DNA of 64,000 nucleotides from Pseudophaeomoniella oleicola (Eukaryota > Ascomycota > Eurotiomycetes > Phaeomoniellales > Phaeomoniellaceae), in assembly GCA_003868215.1 (NCBI GenBank), contig QWDQ01000017.1, forward strand, positions 62,001 through 126,000, in the 5' to 3' direction. Under the pieces are notes generated by a model. The model ran no database searches and had not been told where the DNA came from. It saw only the letters and a program-made list of their open reading frames with translations. Of this stretch, positions 24,066-34,161 are shown in pieces. The translations under genes were made by a program, and so were the position numbers. Positions within the stretch are counted from its first letter, which is position 1; each line of letters opens with the position of its first letter.

Positions 24066-26789
24066 ATGGCGCCTGCGCTGATGAAGGAACCTATCCTCAA
24101 ATTCAATCGGCTGCTCGACCATGTGAGCACCAAGTCTCAAACGAAGGCAGACAAGGTCGATGCAAGAGCCCTCGATACCGAACGGGCCCAGAGACAGGAG
24201 GTGAAGAAGCAAGAAGATGTGGCCAGACGGGAACAACGCCGGGAGGAACAAGAACAGTTGAAGGAGAAGATCGCCGTAGAAGATGAAGAAGCGCGCGAGG
24301 CGGACAGCGAAGAAGAGCGCGCAAGATACGGCAAAGAAGGAGACCCGTCGCAGCGGCCCTTCACGCTCTCGCTCTCCAAGATTGGGGAGTCGAGCAAGGT
24401 TGGCGACCAGATCGGGATCGTGACGAGAATACACAATTATAGACGACAAGGTGCAAAGCTTGCATTCTTCGTGTTCCGGGAACAAGTCAACACCATTCAA
24501 GGTGTGCTGACTTACCGAGAAGGCATCGTTTCTGAGCACATGATGTATTGGGCTGAACATCTGCCGCGGGAGACATTGGTCCACGTACGGGGAACGTTGC
24601 AGGAACCCAAAGAACCTGTCCGAGATGCCACCCTCGACACCATGGAAGTTCTGATTGACTCAATGCATACCATCGCTCGGGTCGAAGAACCGATAGGTAT
24701 CGACGTGCATGACATGGAACGCCTGGTGCAAGATGACGACGATGAAGAACCACATCCTACGGTACCACTAAGAACTCGAATGGCGAACCGCATCATCGAC
24801 CTACGCACGCCAACGGCACAAGCTGTCTTCAGGATCAATTCGGGGATTTGCAACCTGTTTCGATCGTATCTTGATTCTCAAGGCTTCCTCGAAATTCATA
24901 CACCAAAATTACAACCATCCGCGACCGAGTCCGGCGCTGAAGTCTTCAAAGTGAACTACTTCGGTCGCACCGTCTTCCTTGCTCAGAGCCCACAACTCGC
25001 CAAACAAATGTGCATTTCTGCAGACTTTGGAAGAGTATACGAGATTGGACCTGTCTTTCGGGCAGAGAACAGCAACACTCATCGACATCTCACGGAGTAT
25101 ACGGGCCTCGATATAGAAATGGCCTTAGATAAACATTACCATGAAGCATTGCGCGTCTTGGATGGTACTTTCAAGTCGATCTTCAAAGGAGTATATGAGC
25201 GCTATCGGAAAGAGATCGATGCGATCAAAACACATTATCCTCACGAGGATTTGGTTTGGCTCGATGAAACGCTGGTGTTGAAGTTCAAAGACGGCGTTAA
25301 ATTACTCAACGATAGCGGATGGGAAGATGATGGCGAGAAACAAGGCGAGGATGAAGACCTTAGTACGAGGGCTGAGATACGGCTCGGTGAGCTTATCAAG
25401 GAAAAGTACAACACCGATTACTATATTTTGGACAAGTTTCCAGCATCGGCGAGACCGTTCTACACGATGCCGGACCCTGAAGATGCAAGATTTACTAATT
25501 CTTTCGATGTGTTTGTCCGCGGCCAGGAAATCACTACTGGCGGTCAACGCATCAATGATGCAGCGTTCTTGAAGAAGAGGATGGCTGAGCAGGGAATGGC
25601 TGCTGATAGCATGACCGAGTACATGGAAGCTTTTGAGTGGGCAGCCCCTCCCCACGCCGGTGCTGGGGTGGGCTTGGAGCGCATCGTGATGCTCTTGTTG
25701 AACCTCGGGGATGTCAGGAACGCTTCTCTGTTCCCACGCGATCCAAAATCTCTGCCTGCTTCCCAAAAGGCCCTTGGGTTGCCACACCCAGATGCGGACA
25801 CCCTTCTCACGTCTGTGGTCGGTAGCGAACCACCGCCACACAAGCCCCTCGAGATGCTCATTGCGAACTACGGTGACGCCACCAACACTTCCTGGCTTGA
25901 CGAGCGCTATACCGTATGGAGATGTGATCGAACCGGTGCCGCCGTGGGATATGCTACTGATAACGACTTTGCGATCATTATGGGAAACCCTCTATGCGAT
26001 TCGGTCCAATATCCTTCTGTTATTGCCAACTTCTTGAAGCATCTTCGCGGGCAGCGACTGCGACCGATTTGGATCTTGGTATCTAAGGACGTCGAAGAAA
26101 TCCTCGCGTCGAAGCTCGGATGGAGGGCATTCACCTGTGTTGCCGAGGAGCGTGTATCCGTTAACGAGGCCCAGACGGTAGCGAAGAAGGAACGACAAGC
26201 ACAAAATGCTGGTGTCAAGGTCTCCGAGCTCGGCGTTTTCGATCCAGTGTCTGCAGAGTTCAAAGAACGTGTCAATAAGCGAGTCGAGGACTGGAAAGCC
26301 AATCGCCATGGGAAGCAAGTGCATCTTACGGAAGTCCTACCGTTCCAGGATGAAGCTCACCGCCGCTATATCTGTGGTGAAGACAAGGATGGCAACATCT
26401 GCGGCTTGATCGTGCTTGCCCAGTTGGCACCTAAGAACGGATACCAGGTCAAATTTGCACTCGAGTTTCCGGATGCTCCTAACGGTACCATCGAGCTCCT
26501 CATTGCAAACGCACTGCAATCCATGGCAAAGTCTGGCATCCAGCAAGTCACTTTCGGTGCCGGAGCTCAGAACGAACTCAAAGTCGAGCGCAACTTGGAC
26601 AATGTGAGATCCAAGACTTTGGAGAAGGTCTATCAGAAGATCACCCAACAACTCAACCTCGTCCAGAAGAGCCAATTTAGAGAGAAGTTTGGCACTTGGA
26701 ATGATCCTGTCTACATCTGCTACCCCAAGCTGGGGCTTGGTGTCACCGGCGCGAGGACACTGATCAAATTTTTCGAGGATGAGATGTGA
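24066..26789 (+). CDS. erdS: Aspartyl-tRNA synthetase-DUF2156 fusion; ergosteryl-3-beta-O-L-aspartate synthase (ErdS type)
   Basis: 907 aa, one exon. The ATG at 24066 (ATCATGG) is the first in the open frame. Order: charged, coiled-coil-prone N-terminal extension (about 20-90), OB-fold anticodon domain (about 98-205), class IIb AspRS core (about 245-560), then a 300-residue DUF2156/GNAT-like domain (about 595-900). Core motifs seen: the ESGAEVF segment, AQSPQL, motif 2 FRAEN at 331-335 with RHLTEYTGLD, and motif 3 GVGLERIV at 534-541 followed by FPRD. DUF2156 is the domain of bacterial aminoacyl-phosphatidylglycerol synthases. Established knowledge: fungal AspRS-DUF2156 fusions charge tRNA-Asp and transfer Asp to the 3-beta-hydroxyl of ergosterol, giving Erg-Asp. 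An ordinary cytosolic AspRS would stop near residue 570, so the extra domain is the distinguishing mark. All core motifs look intact. Confidence 0.92.
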   Translation: MAPALMKEPILKFNRLLDHVSTKSQTKADKVDARALDTERAQRQEVKKQEDVARREQRREEQEQLKEKIAVEDEEAREADSEEERARYGKEGDPSQRPFTLSLSKIGESSKVGDQIGIVTRIHNYRRQGAKLAFFVFREQVNTIQGVLTYREGIVSEHMMYWAEHLPRETLVHVRGTLQEPKEPVRDATLDTMEVLIDSMHTIARVEEPIGIDVHDMERLVQDDDDEEPHPTVPLRTRMANRIIDLRTPTAQAVFRINSGICNLFRSYLDSQGFLEIHTPKLQPSATESGAEVFKVNYFGRTVFLAQSPQLAKQMCISADFGRVYEIGPVFRAENSNTHRHLTEYTGLDIEMALDKHYHEALRVLDGTFKSIFKGVYERYRKEIDAIKTHYPHEDLVWLDETLVLKFKDGVKLLNDSGWEDDGEKQGEDEDLSTRAEIRLGELIKEKYNTDYYILDKFPASARPFYTMPDPEDARFTNSFDVFVRGQEITTGGQRINDAAFLKKRMAEQGMAADSMTEYMEAFEWAAPPHAGAGVGLERIVMLLLNLGDVRNASLFPRDPKSLPASQKALGLPHPDADTLLTSVVGSEPPPHKPLEMLIANYGDATNTSWLDERYTVWRCDRTGAAVGYATDNDFAIIMGNPLCDSVQYPSVIANFLKHLRGQRLRPIWILVSKDVEEILASKLGWRAFTCVAEERVSVNEAQTVAKKERQAQNAGVKVSELGVFDPVSAEFKERVNKRVEDWKANRHGKQVHLTEVLPFQDEAHRRYICGEDKDGNICGLIVLAQLAPKNGYQVKFALEFPDAPNGTIELLIANALQSMAKSGIQQVTFGAGAQNELKVERNLDNVRSKTLEKVYQKITQQLNLVQKSQFREKFGTWNDPVYICYPKLGLGVTGARTLIKFFEDEM

Positions 26790-27243
26790 TGTGGGTAGAT
26801 GACAGGAGGAAAGCTGGAAGATGCACTACCCCTAGAACGACTTGAATGAGAGTATGAGATAGAGAGAGTGAGCGTTTCAACCTTTTTTGATTGATATGCA
26901 ACTGTTTGCATTGATGATCCTTTGCGTAGCAGGCAGGATCCTGCATGTGTGTCTCTAGTTATTCCAGAAAACGAAAGCAAGCAGCCACTGCTAACTAGAC
27001 GAGAGTAATTCGAAGCAAGCAAGCAAGCAGTGAAATAAATCATGACTTTTTTGTATACAGCTGGCTCCTAATCGAAGCGTGATAAGACTTTCGTTCCTCC
27101 CGCAAGATATGCCCATCCAAGACTTTAGTTTTCTTCAAATCAGATTGATCATTCAGTATTATTTATTAAGATACATTTAGAGATATGAATCTTTTAGATA
27201 TGGCCGCCCAGATCTTTTTGGAGAGAGTGGAGAGGAGGTCTTC
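26790..27243. other. Convergent spacer between erdS-type and GH13 genes
   Basis: 3' flanks of two convergent genes. An AAGC tetramer tandem sits at about 27015-27028, and AT-rich polyadenylation-like sequence (ATTATTTATTAAG) at 27155-27170. I see no gene. Confidence 0.45.
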
Positions 27244-28800
27244 TCAACAGAGGGTCGGATGGGAAAAGGTCGACGACGACACCCAGACCCTCGGCAAGCC
27301 GTTATTGCCCGCGCTCGTGAACGCGCCGTCCTGTCCGACCGTCGTGTTCTGACACGTCAACAGATCCAACAAAGTATCACCGTCTGCGAATTGGGAGTTT
27401 GGTATGGCGTAACCTTCATCGACGCTATATGAGGGGGTGGCGGCGATGTTTGTCACGACAGCGAGCAACGGTCCGCGTTCGAGCGCGAGGTAGTTATCCG
27501 TCGAGGCGACGACGGAGGCGTTGCGCGAGAAAAAGGACGCGTCGTTTTCGGATTTCGCGACGCCGCGGATCTGGTTGAGGTGGCGGATGAAGGCGTAGAG
27601 CGGGGAGGAGGTGTTGTAGGAGCTCCACCAGAGGCCGCCGCGGTTGTCTGGGTCGGCGGCCCCGAGGTAGGATTGCTCGAGGCCGTAGTAGACGACGGGG
27701 ATGCCGGAGTGGAGGAAGGTCAAGGTCAGCGCGTTCTGGGCGAGAGGGAGGGAAGAGGAGGAGACGGAGGCGAAGCGTGGTTGGTCGGGGTTGTCGAGGA
27801 AGAGTGGGAGGACGTTGGTGTCGTGGTACCAGTATTGTTCTTGCGAGATGGTCGAGGCGATTTCGCTCATGGGCCCTGGGGAGGTTGTGTTGAAGGCGGC
27901 GATGACGGGCCAGTAGAGCGGGTAGTTGATGGTCGCGTCGAGGGGTCCCTGGTAACTCGCGACGTAGTTGATGCGGCTGTCGTAGGCTTCGCCAGCGACG
28001 AACACGGAGACGGCGTCTTGGAATTGGGCGAGCGCGCTCTGCGGCAGGTGTTTGGTCGTGTCGAGCCGGATGCCGTCGAAGGAGTAGGTCTGCACGAGCG
28101 TGACGACTGAGTCGATGATCGAGGAGAGCACCGTCGCGTCTTCGGTGTTGATGTCCGGCAGGCAAGGGGGTGGGCCCAGGATGAGCCAGCAATCTTCCAC
28201 CGACGACTGGTCGGAGTAGTCGATGGCGCACGGCGGTTGGTGGAAGGCCGAGGCCGTGTTGAAGGGGGCTGGGAAGCTGCCGTAGTCGACGGATGCTGAG
28301 TCCGTGTTGGACGTGAGGTGGTTGATGACAACGTCCAACATCAATGACATGCCGCGGGAGTGGATGGCAGCGGACAGTGACAGCAGGTCATCAGCCGTCC
28401 CGAAGTGTGGGTTGAGCTCGAAAGGGTTGTCGCCCCAGTAGCCATGGTAGGCATACCCCGAATCCGTACTGTCTTCAATGTTGTGAATCCTGAAAGAGGA
28501 GATCAGTTGGTGGTGTCACAAAGCAGAAGCATTTCCTTCTTACACCGGAGAGATCCAAACAGCGTTGAATCCCATGCCTTGGATGTAATCGAGCTTGTTC
28601 TCGATCCCCTGCCACGTCCCACCACAGTACGACCGTGAATCGCATGATGGGGAGCTGCCGTCCGAGAGCGCGAATCGATCGGTGATGACCTGGTAGATCG
28701 TGTATTCCTTCCATTCTGCAGCGGTTTTGGCCCAGCACTGGCAGGCGAAAAAGGAAGAAGCGACGAAAGAGATCGAAACGAGCGACTGAAAAGGAAACAT
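27244..28800 (-). CDS. Secreted GH13 alpha-amylase-like protein with altered region IV
   Basis: Model: exons 28800-28544 and 28489-27244 (54-nt intron, GTAAGA donor); 500 aa. The signal peptide [24 protein letters not shown] is followed by the usual fungal alpha-amylase start ([37 protein letters not shown]). Catalytic parts: region I DVVINH, nucleophile Asp229 in GIRLDTTKH, general acid Glu253 in VAGEAYD, and transition-state Asp321 in [12 protein letters not shown]. Family members read FxxNHDxxRF in the last motif; here His is replaced by Pro320, which removes a substrate-binding residue at subsite -1. Otherwise it resembles GH13 subfamily 1 (Taka-amylase type), without a starch-binding domain. 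Endo-hydrolysis or transfer on alpha-1,4-glucan is expected, with changed efficiency or specificity. Confidence 0.85.
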
Positions 28801-31800
28801 GACGAAACAATAACAACAACAACAACGAAGAGAATAGATTTTTACAGGTGTTATAGATTATCCGTTCCAAAAACGATAGACAGATAGAGAAGAAACAGTA
28901 ATCACGTTGGCCACCGGAAAAGAATGAGCGGATTGAATTGGGATGATATACAAAGTCGAAATTGGAAAAGCCGATCCAAGAGAGAGACAAGAACAGCCTA
29001 AGTGTTTAGTTTCGATCACCAGGCCCCAACTAATAACGTACGCCTGAAGAAAATACGAGGTTTCCAAAAACAGAGTGTTGGTAGTAGTAGTATAGTACAG
29101 TCTGTAGTCTGATGCAGGGGAGTCGACCTATTTGCTGCACGCCGTTCCCGTGTTTCACACAGATACTTTTCGAACATCCTTCTGATCTTAAGGAAACAAA
29201 TTTCAGCCCGCGTGGACTATGACAGGGTTGACTGACGTGAGATCCAGAGAGGAAGAGCCACCACACTAAGAATGAAAAAAAAGGGAAAAAGCTGAAACAT
29301 TGAGGGAGAGTTGCGTTCGCCCACTTGGTTAAGAGTTAGGATCATCGTCAGGATGAAGTTTTGGCGCTTGTTGGCGGCATCGCCATCATGATGGATTGGA
29401 TGTTAGAAAAGGAAGAAGCTGTGCGCCTAGATCCAAGACTAGACCAGCAGAAATAGACGCCTACGATCTATTTCAAGTGGATGGATTGATTGGACAGGTT
29501 AGCAGCGGAGGCTGGAACTGGGGTCTTTTTTTGATCTTCGAACCATCTTGGTACTAATTAACCCAAGTTGCTTGGACACTTGTCGATGTTTGGATTGGTG
29601 AGACAAGTCGATCTTCTGTTTTGAGCATCCTGCCTGTCTATTGTTTACTCTGTGGCTGATTGATCAAGATCTGACATGGAACAGGAATTGAACAAAAGAG
29701 AATCCAGATCCAGCTTGTTGGTCTGAATACACTCATGTGAAGCTCAAGAGGAGGCGTTTCTTACACTTCATGTGGTGGTGTGTTCCAGCAGGTCGCTTGG
29801 CGGTGTCGCGATCAAGCATCATATCATGGGAAATATATCATATGCATATGCACTCTTCTATATACTACCTGGTACCTGGTACCCTACCCAGAGTCTGTAC
29901 GGAAAAGAAAGGTCGAGCCACATTAACCCCATCCCTGCACCTAGAAAAGACAAACAGATTAATCAACACCAACACGTTGCTCGCAGGTTCATCTTCAAAC
30001 CTCGAATCCATGATGGCCAGCCACATGCAACTCGCGCGTGACAAGGCTGCAGATATGCGAACGATACTATTGAAATTCTCAATCAAGTCTAATGCAGGAG
30101 ACAGAGCAAACCAGCGAACTCATTTTTTACCACGTTGTAACTTACGCCTCGTCAGCCTACGACAGGAATGCCGATGAAAGAGGTTCATTTTCCAATTCCA
30201 GTCTGTTATCCTTTGGCTTTTTCGGGCATACAGATGAGATTGCCTCCAGGGATCGAGTCGCAATAAATAAGAGTTATCGACAGTGCTCCTGCAACTACGT
30301 ATACAAATCTTTGTAGCATACAAGCAGCGTTTGCTTTTCACACTTCTGATGCAGAGTTTGGGGCACGTCGAAAGGAAACCAGCATCGACCCGACTAATCG
30401 AGAACCCATTGAATGCCATGACCCAAAGTCGATCCGATAGAATCAGTCGTCCAACGCGTGTGCAGCACTGTGCACGGTTCAACAGCCAGGCAATCTTTGG
30501 CCAGCTGGAAGTCCTGCTTTTGACCTGTCGAATCTCTCAACCTCCATTGCCCGGTTTACCTTACAGGCTCAAGCTGTTCTCCGATTTGGACTCTCTGGTC
30601 TTCGTGCCCAATCTCCTCTTCTAGATTTCTTCGTCGGCGCTTCACTTGGAGAAAGGTGCCTTTGGTACAAACAAAAGACGCGATGTTGTGTGGCGTTACA
30701 GGTTCCCGAGGCAATGTTCCCAACCCGTGGTACTTATCACATTACCAGAAGGCATAATCAACCGATCGAACCGGTGAGATTGAACGCATCGGCTTCTCCA
30801 TAGCGAGGCCGGTCTTGTGAGACAAATGGAGATTCTCAACTCCGGCCCAGGGAAGTAGCCGTCTAACCGTCGGACTCCCCATTAATGAACAACGGGTTGT
30901 GCATTAGATAAGCAGACAATACTCTTCCCAACCTTCGATGACGCTGCTGTCTAAATGGGCCTTTAGTGTTTGCTTCTGGAGATGACCAGTTTCTCCTACC
31001 CAACCAGAACTGCTGCCTACCTCCTGTGAGATATCTCACCTTGAAGCGGTCTAGGTAGGTTGACTAGCAAAATCGACAGGCTTCCATGATTGCCAACACT
31101 CTCAGATGACTTCGTAACTGCACCCGCTGACGTGTCCACCACAAGCTCGGACTAGCTGGCCTAGTGATGGGATACTCGCTCACTGAATGATCTTGAGTAG
31201 TATAGCTCTTCTCTTGGCTTCCCATGCTCTAGTATAGCTTTCCTAGAAATCATGCAGCATCTGGCGCGTTCTAGCTCCGTCGATTCCCCAGTGAACTCGT
31301 CGCCAGCGAGGTGTTCACCATCGCTGTACTCGACTACCTCGAAGTCCATTTCTAGGATGACCGTTGGTCCGCATGCTTGCCATACGCCCTTTCTCTGCTC
31401 GACGGCAACTCGCATAAGCGGTCATATGATTCGATCATTTTCAATATGTTCCCAGGCTTGATCAGTCACTGTTCCAGAACTAGGAAGTGGGCTCCAAGAA
31501 AGAGCATCGCCTTGTCGTGGGTAGTCTGGGGACGGTAACTCCGGGCCGACTCTCAATGCTTCGACTTCGTCCTGAGTTACTGCTCGTGTACAGGTCGGGG
31601 CATTCTGTGGGATGTATGTTGGCGAAGTTCAATATCAGCCTCACCCTTCTGCTTCAAACTAATAGACCTTTCGCAAGTCAACGCATCTTGCAATGCTGAT
31701 CACTTCGTAAAGTCTGGGAGCAACACAACGTCTTAGCATAGTGTCGGATTTCCGCAACGAACGTCCAATTGCTAAGAGCTCAGTGGCTACGATGCAGACA

Positions 31801-32305
31801 ATCTACAGCGACCAACCCCGTCCTTATCTTGACGGTTGAGCAAGATCCGCCGAAAGCTCGCTCCACCATCTGTCCCGGGGTGTTGTGAAAAGTGGAGACT
31901 CGCCCGACCTCGCCCGTGTTTACTATGGCAATGCCAACACCTTTTCCCATCTTTTCCTCTCGGTATATATTCATCCAACGAGCCAGTATCTGGTATCTGA
32001 CATCTGCACCCTAGAGAAAGGGGGTACCCTGCCATTGAAATAGATGCAGGGATCGGACGTCCACTCGATATGTTACTGTGAAGATATGCACAGGCCAGTT
32101 TGGGGGCTCCCCATATCAGTCTTATCTCGATTGCATATCTTGGAACCTGAACTGACTGAAGACGAGGCCCATCTATAAGTAAGTCAATTTCTTGATGACA
32201 TGAAAGTTTCCGTAAGCCGCTCTCGCCGAGTACCGCCATCTCCTTGACCTTTTGTACCTTCGTTGTTTCCTATCACCGTTTAGACGTCGTTCGGAATCTG
32301 TCGCC
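28801..32305. other. 3.5-kb intergenic region between GH13 and sugar transporter
   Basis: 28801-29300 is the promoter side of the minus-strand GH13 gene, with an AAC triplet run at 28809-28827. Palindromic TACCTGGTACCTGGTACC occurs at 29868-29884. A protein-like minus-strand frame at 31161-31628 is listed separately. The open stretch at 29737-30177 begins with GTG and has no coding signature. Nothing else is supported. Confidence 0.4.
31161..31628 (-). pseudogene. Possible degraded gene fragment interrupted by one in-frame TGA
   Basis: On the minus strand a single reading frame runs 156 codons (31628 to 31161) with only one internal stop, TGA at 31424-31422. Both sides read as ordinary soluble protein, with acidic and proline-rich segments: DEVEALRVGPELPSPDYPRQ and TVTDQAWEHIENDRII before the stop, VWQACGPTVILEMDFEVVEY after it. 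No family was recognised, no ATG starts the first half, and no intron with GT-AG ends removes the stop cleanly. It could be a pseudogene fragment or chance. Confidence 0.25.
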
Positions 32306-34161
32306 ATGCCGGGCTCTTGGAGAGATGCCGACCTGGTGAAGGAGATGACCTTGCCGATGGCAATGGTCAGCGTATACTCCTCACTGGGTGGTGCCACCTA
32401 CGGTTGGGATGCTAACTACTGGGGCGGTATCCTCGGGGAAACAACCTTTATCAGAGACTTCGGCGTGTTCAATCAGGCAACCGGCGAGTATGTGATCCCA
32501 TCCTCATGGCAATCGGCCGGGTCAGGTGCGCCAACGGCCGCGACTGCGGTCGGCTGTCTCATCGCTGGTCTCATTGGCAACAAGCTCGGACGAATCAAGA
32601 CTCTCTATGTTGCGGCTGTCATCTCGATCGTCGGTATCATCATCCAGTCGACAGCTTACAGTTTTTGGCAGCTGCTCGTGGGAAGAATGGTGAACGGTCT
32701 CAGTATGGGCATCGTTTGTAATGTAGTCCCCAACTATCAGGCCGAATGCGCACCCTCCAAGATCCGTGGCAGTCTCGTCAACATGTATCAATTCTGGCTC
32801 TTGGCCTCTGCCACCATGGCGGTGACCGTCAACTACTGCCTGAACACACGTACCGATCAGTGGGCTTATAGGGTGGTCATCATCCTCCAGGTCATCATTC
32901 CCGTGCTCCTCCTGGTGGGAGGCTTCACCCTACCCGAGTCACCACGTTGGTTGATCAAGAAGGGTCGATTTGACGATGCTCGCAAAGTGCTCATCTTCCT
33001 GCGAAGGGGTACCCCACCAGACGTGGTCGAGGAGGAGGTCCGATTGCTCGCAGCTGCTGAAGCAGAGCAGGAAAAGAACTTCCATGCTAGCACATGGATG
33101 GATTGTTTCCGGTAATGACCCTTAACCTCCGCAGCCATTTTTCTCCTTCTTGAAGTTTTGCTTTTCCCCCTCTCGCTCGGTAAAAGGCTGACAGTAGCAT
33201 CACAAAGCGGAACCAACCTCCGCCGCACCGCAATCGCCACCGGCGTCCAATGCCTTCAACAAGCCCAAGGAAACAGCTTCATCATGAACTACGCGACCAT
33301 CTTCCTCCAACAGGTCGGCATCACCGACTCGTACAAGATCCTCTGCCTGCTCTACTTTGTCAACTGCATCTCGTCCGCCTTCGCTTTCTACTTTTCCGAT
33401 CGTATCGGTCGCCGCCCCTTGCTGCTTGGGGGTGCGATCGTGCTCGGCGTCGCGATGTTCATCGTCGCTGGTATTACAGGTTATCATGCGGGGGAGACGG
33501 AGGTGTTGAAGGGAGCGCTGGCCGCGCTGTTTATATGGCAGTTCACTGTAAGTCTGAACACCGTACAGAAACGTATTTGGCCGGGATTAGAATACTGACT
33601 TGGTTGAATTACAGCAAGCTTTAACATGGGGATCTTGGTAAGTTTCACAACAACAAAGTTCCACACCCCAACTTTCAATTTGATCAAGCCTGCTTTTTTT
33701 TTTTGAAACTGACATGATATGCACACAGCGTCTGGATCGTCACCGCCGAAGTCTCAACCCTCCAACTCCGCGAAAAAACCATCACGATCGCCACCTTCGC
33801 CGGCTTCGCCATCGGCGTCCTCGTCACCTTCATCAACCCCTTCATGCAAAACGCGCCGGGAAACCTCGAGGGCCGCGTCGGCTTCATCTACGCCGCCTTC
33901 TCGATCGCGGCCGCCGTGTGGATCACGTTCATGCTGCCGGAAACCAAAGGGAAATCGCTCGAGGAACTTGACGTGCTGTTTGAAGAGAGGGTGAGTGTGT
34001 GGACGTTTGGGAAACACGTGACGGATAGTTATGGGGCGAGGTTAACGAGGATTGAGGCGGGCGAGGAGGTGTTGGAGGGGGTTGAGACGCCGGATGATGA
34101 TGCTCTTGTTGGTGGCGTTGGGGGGGAGAAGGGAGCGTTGGAGAAGAGTACGGAGGTTTGA
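32306..34161 (+). CDS. MFS sugar transporter (sugar porter family, maltose/alpha-glucoside permease-like)
   Basis: Model: exons 32306-33111, 33187-33547, 33615-33637 and 33729-34161; 540 aa. The tiny 23-nt third exon is forced by frame on both sides (QALTWGSC). Sugar-porter signatures are present: GNKLGRIKT after TM2, QAECAPSKIRG after TM4, PESPRWL before the central loop, QQAQGNSFI at TM7, DRIGRRP after TM8 and PETKGKSLEEL at the end. Twelve hydrophobic segments fit a plasma-membrane proton symporter. The extracellular loop 1 with WQSAG resembles fungal alpha-glucoside permeases, so a disaccharide substrate is a fair guess. The next transporter, at 36.0 kb, is from the same superfamily but not a close copy. 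The nearest carbohydrase is the GH13 gene, 3.5 kb upstream. Confidence 0.88.

Noticed and set aside
23853-24584. 243-codon minus-strand frame over the start of the AspRS-DUF2156 gene
   Set aside because: Antisense of the charged N-terminal region; no splice-consistent continuation and no recognised domain.
27580-28110. 176-codon plus-strand frame opposite GH13
   Set aside because: Gly/Val/Glu-rich antisense shadow of a GC-rich exon, with no domain or promoter.
27494-28231. 245-codon frame on the minus strand overlapping the GH13 gene in another frame
   Set aside because: Composition is almost entirely Arg/Pro/Leu, as expected from reading GC-rich codons of the real GH13 exon out of frame.
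29737-30177. 146-codon frame in the 28.8-32.3 kb spacer
   Set aside because: It starts with GTG, has a random-looking composition and no homologous motif or splice context.
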